Shown here one piece after another: positions 57,739-60,421 of a stretch of DNA of 60,421 nt. The first letter of the stretch is position 1. Each line of letters starts with the position of its first letter. A program made the position numbers and the translations under genes. Under the pieces are notes generated by a model. The model saw only the letters and a program-made list of their open reading frames with translations, ran no database searches and was not told where the DNA came from. The DNA lies in contig DATJQH010000138.1 of NCBI GenBank assembly GCA_035505955.1, positions 1 to 60,421 on the forward strand. Direction: 5' to 3'. Origin of the DNA: Fen-999 sp035505955 (GTDB lineage Bacteria; Pseudomonadota; Gammaproteobacteria; Burkholderiales; Rhodocyclaceae).

Positions 57739-60080
57739 GCTCGCTCGACGCCGCCTATGCCCTTGTCGGGCAGGGCCGGTTCGCCCAGGCGGAAGACGGT
57801 CTCAAGGAGTTGCTGCGCGCCGAGCCGGCGAACCACGGCGCCATTCACCTCCTGGCCCTGCTTGCCTGCCAGGTGCGCCGCTTCGACGTCGCCGAAGCGC
57901 TGGCCACCGAGGCGGCGCGCCTCGCGCCCGCCACCGCTGACTACCTGGTCACACTCGGGCGCGCGCGCAAAGGCCTGTCACGCCTGCCCGAAGCGGAAAC
58001 CGCATTGCGCCAGGCGCTCGCGCTCGATGCCGGCAACGCCGATGCGCTGGTGCTGCTCGGCCTGGTGCTGAAGGCGCAGGGAGACCTCGAAGGCGCCGCG
58101 GCCGCCTATGGCGCTGCGCTCGAGGTGCGCCCCGATTTTCCCGAAGCGAAGGTGAACCTCGGCAACGTGCTGCGCGAACTCGGCGCGGCCGGGCGCGCCG
58201 CCAGCCTGTACGAGCAAGCCGCGCAGGCTGCTCCCGACCTGGCGGCAGCGCAGAACGCACTCGTCGCTTCGCTGATCGGCGAGGGCCGCGAAGCGGATGC
58301 CCTCGCCCATCTGCGCCGCACGCTGCGGTCCGACCCCGGTCTGCCGCACCACCAGTTCCTGCGCGGGCTGCTGAGCCAGAAGCAGGGCGGTCCGGCGGCC
58401 GAGGCGATCGAGGCCTACGGCCGCGTGCTCGAACAGTTCCCCGACCACGCGGACGCCTGGACCAACCTCGGTCTGGCCCTGACGTCCGCCGGCCGACCCG
58501 AGGAGGGCATGCGCTGCCACCAGCGCGCGCTCCAGGTCGATCGCGACCACGTGCCCGCGCTCGTCAACAGCGGCCTCGCCCACAGTGCCTTCGGCGCCAA
58601 CGGCAAGGCCATTTCCAGCCTCAAGCGCGCCGTCGCCTTGCGTCCCTACGATCCGCAGGCCCTGAGCAACCTCGGCGGGGTCCTGATCCTCGACGGCCGG
58701 CTTGCCGAAGCGGAAGACGTGCTGCGGCGCGCGCTGGCGGTGGATCCCGCCTCCAGCCTGACGCGCGCCAACCTGGGCGCCGCGCTGCGCTACCCCGGGC
58801 GGCTGCACGAATCGATCGAGGTCCTGCGCGGCGTTCTGGCCGACGATCCCGGCCGCGCCAGCGCCCAGGACAACCTGCTGCTGTCGATGCTCTACGCCGA
58901 CGGCATTTCCGCAGCCGAGATCGCCGAGGCTGCGCGCGCCTGCGCGGCGAGTTCGCCGAGTGCGGGCGCGCCCGTCGCCATCGTGCCCACAGGCGCCAGG
59001 CGCCTGCGCGTGGGTTACCTGTCGCCCGACCTGCGCCGACACTCGGTCGCCTACTTCCTCGAGCCGGCGCTGGCGCACCACGACAAGGAACGGTTCGAGG
59101 TCTTCTGCTACCACTTGTCGGCGCTGGAGGACGACGTCTCGGCGCGCTTCAAGGGCTATGCCGACCACTGGCGCAACGTATACGGCCTGCCGGCCGCCAC
59201 CGTGGCGCAGCGCATCCGCGACGACGGCATCGACATCCTGGTCGACCTCGCGGGCCGTACTGGCCAGAACTGCCTGGCCGCCGTGGCCGAGCGGCCGGCG
59301 CCGGTGCAGCTGACCTGGCTCGGTTATCCCTCGACCGTCGGCGTGGCCGCGCTCGACTACCGCATCACCGACTGGCAGGTGGATCCGGCAGGGTACGAAT
59401 GCAACAACGTCGAAACGCCGCTGCGCCTGCCGCACAGCTACTTCTGCTACCGGCCCGGCGCCGCGCCGCCGATCGGCGCCATGCCCTCGCTCGCTGGCGG
59501 CCATATCACCTTCGGCTCCTTCAACAACCTGGCAAAGCTGTCCGACAGCGCCATCGCGCTGTGGGCCGGCGTGCTGCGCGCCGTGCCGGACGCGAGCCTC
59601 CTGCTGAAGAACAAGATGCTGGCCGAGGAATCCCTGCGCACGCGCACGCGCGACGCCTTCGCCGCGCTCGGCGTCTCGCCCGCGCGGCTGGAACTGCTGG
59701 CCTGGATGCCGAGCCAGGACAACCACCTCGACCTCTACAACCGCATCGACATCGCGCTCGATACCTATCCCTACAACGGCGCCACCACCACGTGCGAGGC
59801 GCTCTGGATGGGGGTGCCCGTGGTGAGCCGCTGCGGCGAGACCCATGCTGCGCGCATGGGCCGCTCGATCCTGTGCGCCGCCGGGCTGCCGGAACTGGTG
59901 GCGCAAAGCGATGAAGATTTCGTGACCCTCGCGGCGCAACTGGCCTCGGATGCCACGCGCCGCGAAACGCTGCGCGGCACACTGCGCGGGCGGTTGTTCG
60001 CCTCGCCGCTCATGGACGAAGCCGGCTTCACGCGCGCGCTCGAACAGTGCTACCTCGAAGCGGCGTACCACCGCGGCTGA
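57735..60080 (+). CDS. TPR protein with O-GlcNAc-transferase-like (GT41/SPINDLY) domain
   Basis: A 781-residue protein starting at TTG in a TTGA overlap, with GGAGGG upstream. Residues about 1-420 are roughly ten to twelve TPR repeats. The C-terminal catalytic half (about 425-781) has RLRVGYLSPDLRRHSVAYFL, VDLAGRTGQN, WLGYPSTVG, FGSFNNLAKLSDSAI and DTYPYNGATTTCEALWMGVPVV, matching GT41 family O-linked N-acetylglucosamine transferases and bacterial SPINDLY homologues. It probably glycosylates proteins, perhaps surface proteins of this locus. The stop codon lies in a dispersed repeat (YHRG-stop), so the last residues derive from it. Confidence 0.87.
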   Translation: MSSLDAAYALVGQGRFAQAEDGLKELLRAEPANHGAIHLLALLACQVRRFDVAEALATEAARLAPATADYLVTLGRARKGLSRLPEAETALRQALALDAGNADALVLLGLVLKAQGDLEGAAAAYGAALEVRPDFPEAKVNLGNVLRELGAAGRAASLYEQAAQAAPDLAAAQNALVASLIGEGREADALAHLRRTLRSDPGLPHHQFLRGLLSQKQGGPAAEAIEAYGRVLEQFPDHADAWTNLGLALTSAGRPEEGMRCHQRALQVDRDHVPALVNSGLAHSAFGANGKAISSLKRAVALRPYDPQALSNLGGVLILDGRLAEAEDVLRRALAVDPASSLTRANLGAALRYPGRLHESIEVLRGVLADDPGRASAQDNLLLSMLYADGISAAEIAEAARACAASSPSAGAPVAIVPTGARRLRVGYLSPDLRRHSVAYFLEPALAHHDKERFEVFCYHLSALEDDVSARFKGYADHWRNVYGLPAATVAQRIRDDGIDILVDLAGRTGQNCLAAVAERPAPVQLTWLGYPSTVGVAALDYRITDWQVDPAGYECNNVETPLRLPHSYFCYRPGAAPPIGAMPSLAGGHITFGSFNNLAKLSDSAIALWAGVLRAVPDASLLLKNKMLAEESLRTRTRDAFAALGVSPARLELLAWMPSQDNHLDLYNRIDIALDTYPYNGATTTCEALWMGVPVVSRCGETHAARMGRSILCAAGLPELVAQSDEDFVTLAAQLASDATRRETLRGTLRGRLFASPLMDEAGFTRALEQCYLEAAYHRG

Positions 60081-60084
60081 CTTT
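60062..60084 (+). repeat. Dispersed 23-bp repeat, copy 9 (at the GT41 stop)
   Basis: Left arm GGCGTACCAC, middle CGC, right arm GGCTGACTTT. It is read as AYHRG then TGA, so the stop codon of the glycosyltransferase gene is provided by the repeat. Sense orientation. Confidence 0.87.
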
Positions 60085-60212
60085 CTGACTCAACTGAGCC
60101 AGGCGCATAGCCCCTCGGAGCTACGACAAGCGCTTCCGTCGCCCGAAAGCCGGTAACGATCGTTCGCTATCGTGGCACCCGTGGATCAAATTGCAGTTCG
60201 GCCCACATGCAA

Positions 60213-60285
60213 GCTCAAAGCCACCCCCGCCGCGAGGCGGGTTCGGAAAGCCACGGGTCTTCACGAGACAGCCGGGTTTCGGAGC
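60213..60285 (+). ncRNA. Structured leader resembling a c-di-GMP-I (GEMM) riboswitch
   Basis: In the 274-base gap before the last gene. GCTC at 60213-60216 can pair with GAGC at 60282-60285 to close the element. Inside, CCCGCC (60226-60231) and GGCGGG (60236-60241) form a stem capped by the GNRA tetraloop GCGA, and GTCT (60257-60260) pairs with AGAC (60266-60269). AAAGCC before the second stem and ACAGCCGGGTT after it resemble conserved GEMM segments. Some positions expected to be conserved differ (GGAAAGCC for GCAAAGCC and TCGG for GCCG). It could be a true but diverged c-di-GMP/cGAMP riboswitch, or another class. Confidence 0.5.
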
Positions 60286-60354
60286 GAGTTGTGCGCGATG
60301 CCACCGGAATTTGCATCGTGCCCAGTCAAACTCTTCCGGAAAGGAAATTTGTCA

Positions 60355-60421
60355 ATGAAACTGAAAGCAATCGTCGCCGCCGTCGCCCTCGTGGCCGCCG
60401 GCATGGCCAACGCCGCCCTGA
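60355..60421 (+). CDS. Start of a secreted protein gene (truncated by window end)
   Basis: The first 22 residues, MKLKAIVAAVALVAAGMANA, form a classical signal peptide ending in an ANA-A cleavage site. It has GGAAAGGAAA upstream. The riboswitch-like leader is directly before it. The remaining protein lies outside the window; in this surface-gene context it may be a secreted or PEP-CTERM-type protein, but this is a guess. Confidence 0.7.
   Translation, partial: MKLKAIVAAVALVAAGMANAAL

Noticed and set aside
57911..57945. Partial resemblance to the dispersed repeat near CCACCGCTGACT
   Set aside because: It lacks the left arm and three middle bases, and the codons are part of a normal TPR segment.
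57978..60071. 697-codon open frame antisense to the GT41 gene
   Set aside because: It is a mirror of regular TPR codon use; the plus strand has the GT41 motifs and good translational signals.
15476..60084. The nine dispersed copies as a CRISPR array or insertion-sequence ends
   Set aside because: The copies are kilobases apart with no regular spacing, no cas genes, no transposase between them and no terminal inverted repeats or target duplications that I can see.

Overview
The window reads as chromosomal DNA of a GC-rich betaproteobacterium, most likely Rhodocyclales or a near relative. This is inferred from gene content and order (LysM protein-dprA-smg-topB, def-fmt-rsmB-DUF4390-ntrYX-trkAH, hemE/priA, an EpsA-type regulator with PEP-CTERM-like proteins); no marker gene fixes the genus. 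Nearly all the DNA is coding, and genes in a run usually overlap by 1-4 bases (ATGA, GTGA, TTGA, TGATG).

Layout. 1-303: end of a class I aldolase. 352-6410 (minus): an extracellular-electron-transfer operon of a decaheme cytochrome (MtrA/MtoA type), an outer-membrane porin (MtrB/MtoB type), two periplasmic diheme cytochromes and an OB-fold protein, facing a QseBC/PmrAB-type two-component system (6775-8957). 8988-11066: diheme cytochrome c peroxidase divergent from oxyR, with a recognisable OxyR operator. 11089-15472: a sigma-54 activator divergent from an octaheme cytochrome/cytochrome b module. 15507-17544: small metal-cofactor, membrane, LysM and lipoprotein genes. 17566-22843 (minus): topB, smg, dprA and a LysM protein. 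22936-32515 (plus): def, fmt, rsmB, DUF4390, ntrY, ntrX, trkA, trkH. 32651-36507: hemE, an AT-rich gap with DnaA boxes, priA and a small conserved gene. 36497-45322: MFS transporter, ROK kinase, MlaF-like ATPase, AsmA, mscL, metallo-hydrolase, radical SAM, tpx, lytic transglycosylase. 45505-54343: a twelve-gene type II secretion/type IV pilus-like hybrid operon. 54345-60421: a surface module with a trypsin-like protease, PEP-CTERM-like proteins, an EpsA-like LuxR regulator, a TPR/O-GlcNAc-transferase-like protein and a candidate c-di-GMP riboswitch before a truncated secreted protein.

Functional reading. Multiheme cytochromes, a cytochrome peroxidase and a secretion apparatus suggest a respiratory, redox-versatile organism able to move electrons across its outer membrane. 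Whether the MtoAB-type module oxidises Fe(II) or reduces minerals cannot be told from sequence.

The most unusual structure is a dispersed repeat of about 23 bp, seen nine times. Its left arm is GGCGTACCAC, its middle is 3 variable bases, and its right arm is GGCTGACTTT or GGCTGACTCT. It occurs inside topB, rsmB, priA, the ROK gene, the radical SAM gene, the pilN-like gene and the glycosyltransferase stop codon, and directly after two other stop codons. At one convergent gene end its right half is inverted to form a terminator-like hairpin. That combination is reminiscent of DNA uptake sequences, although other explanations remain open.
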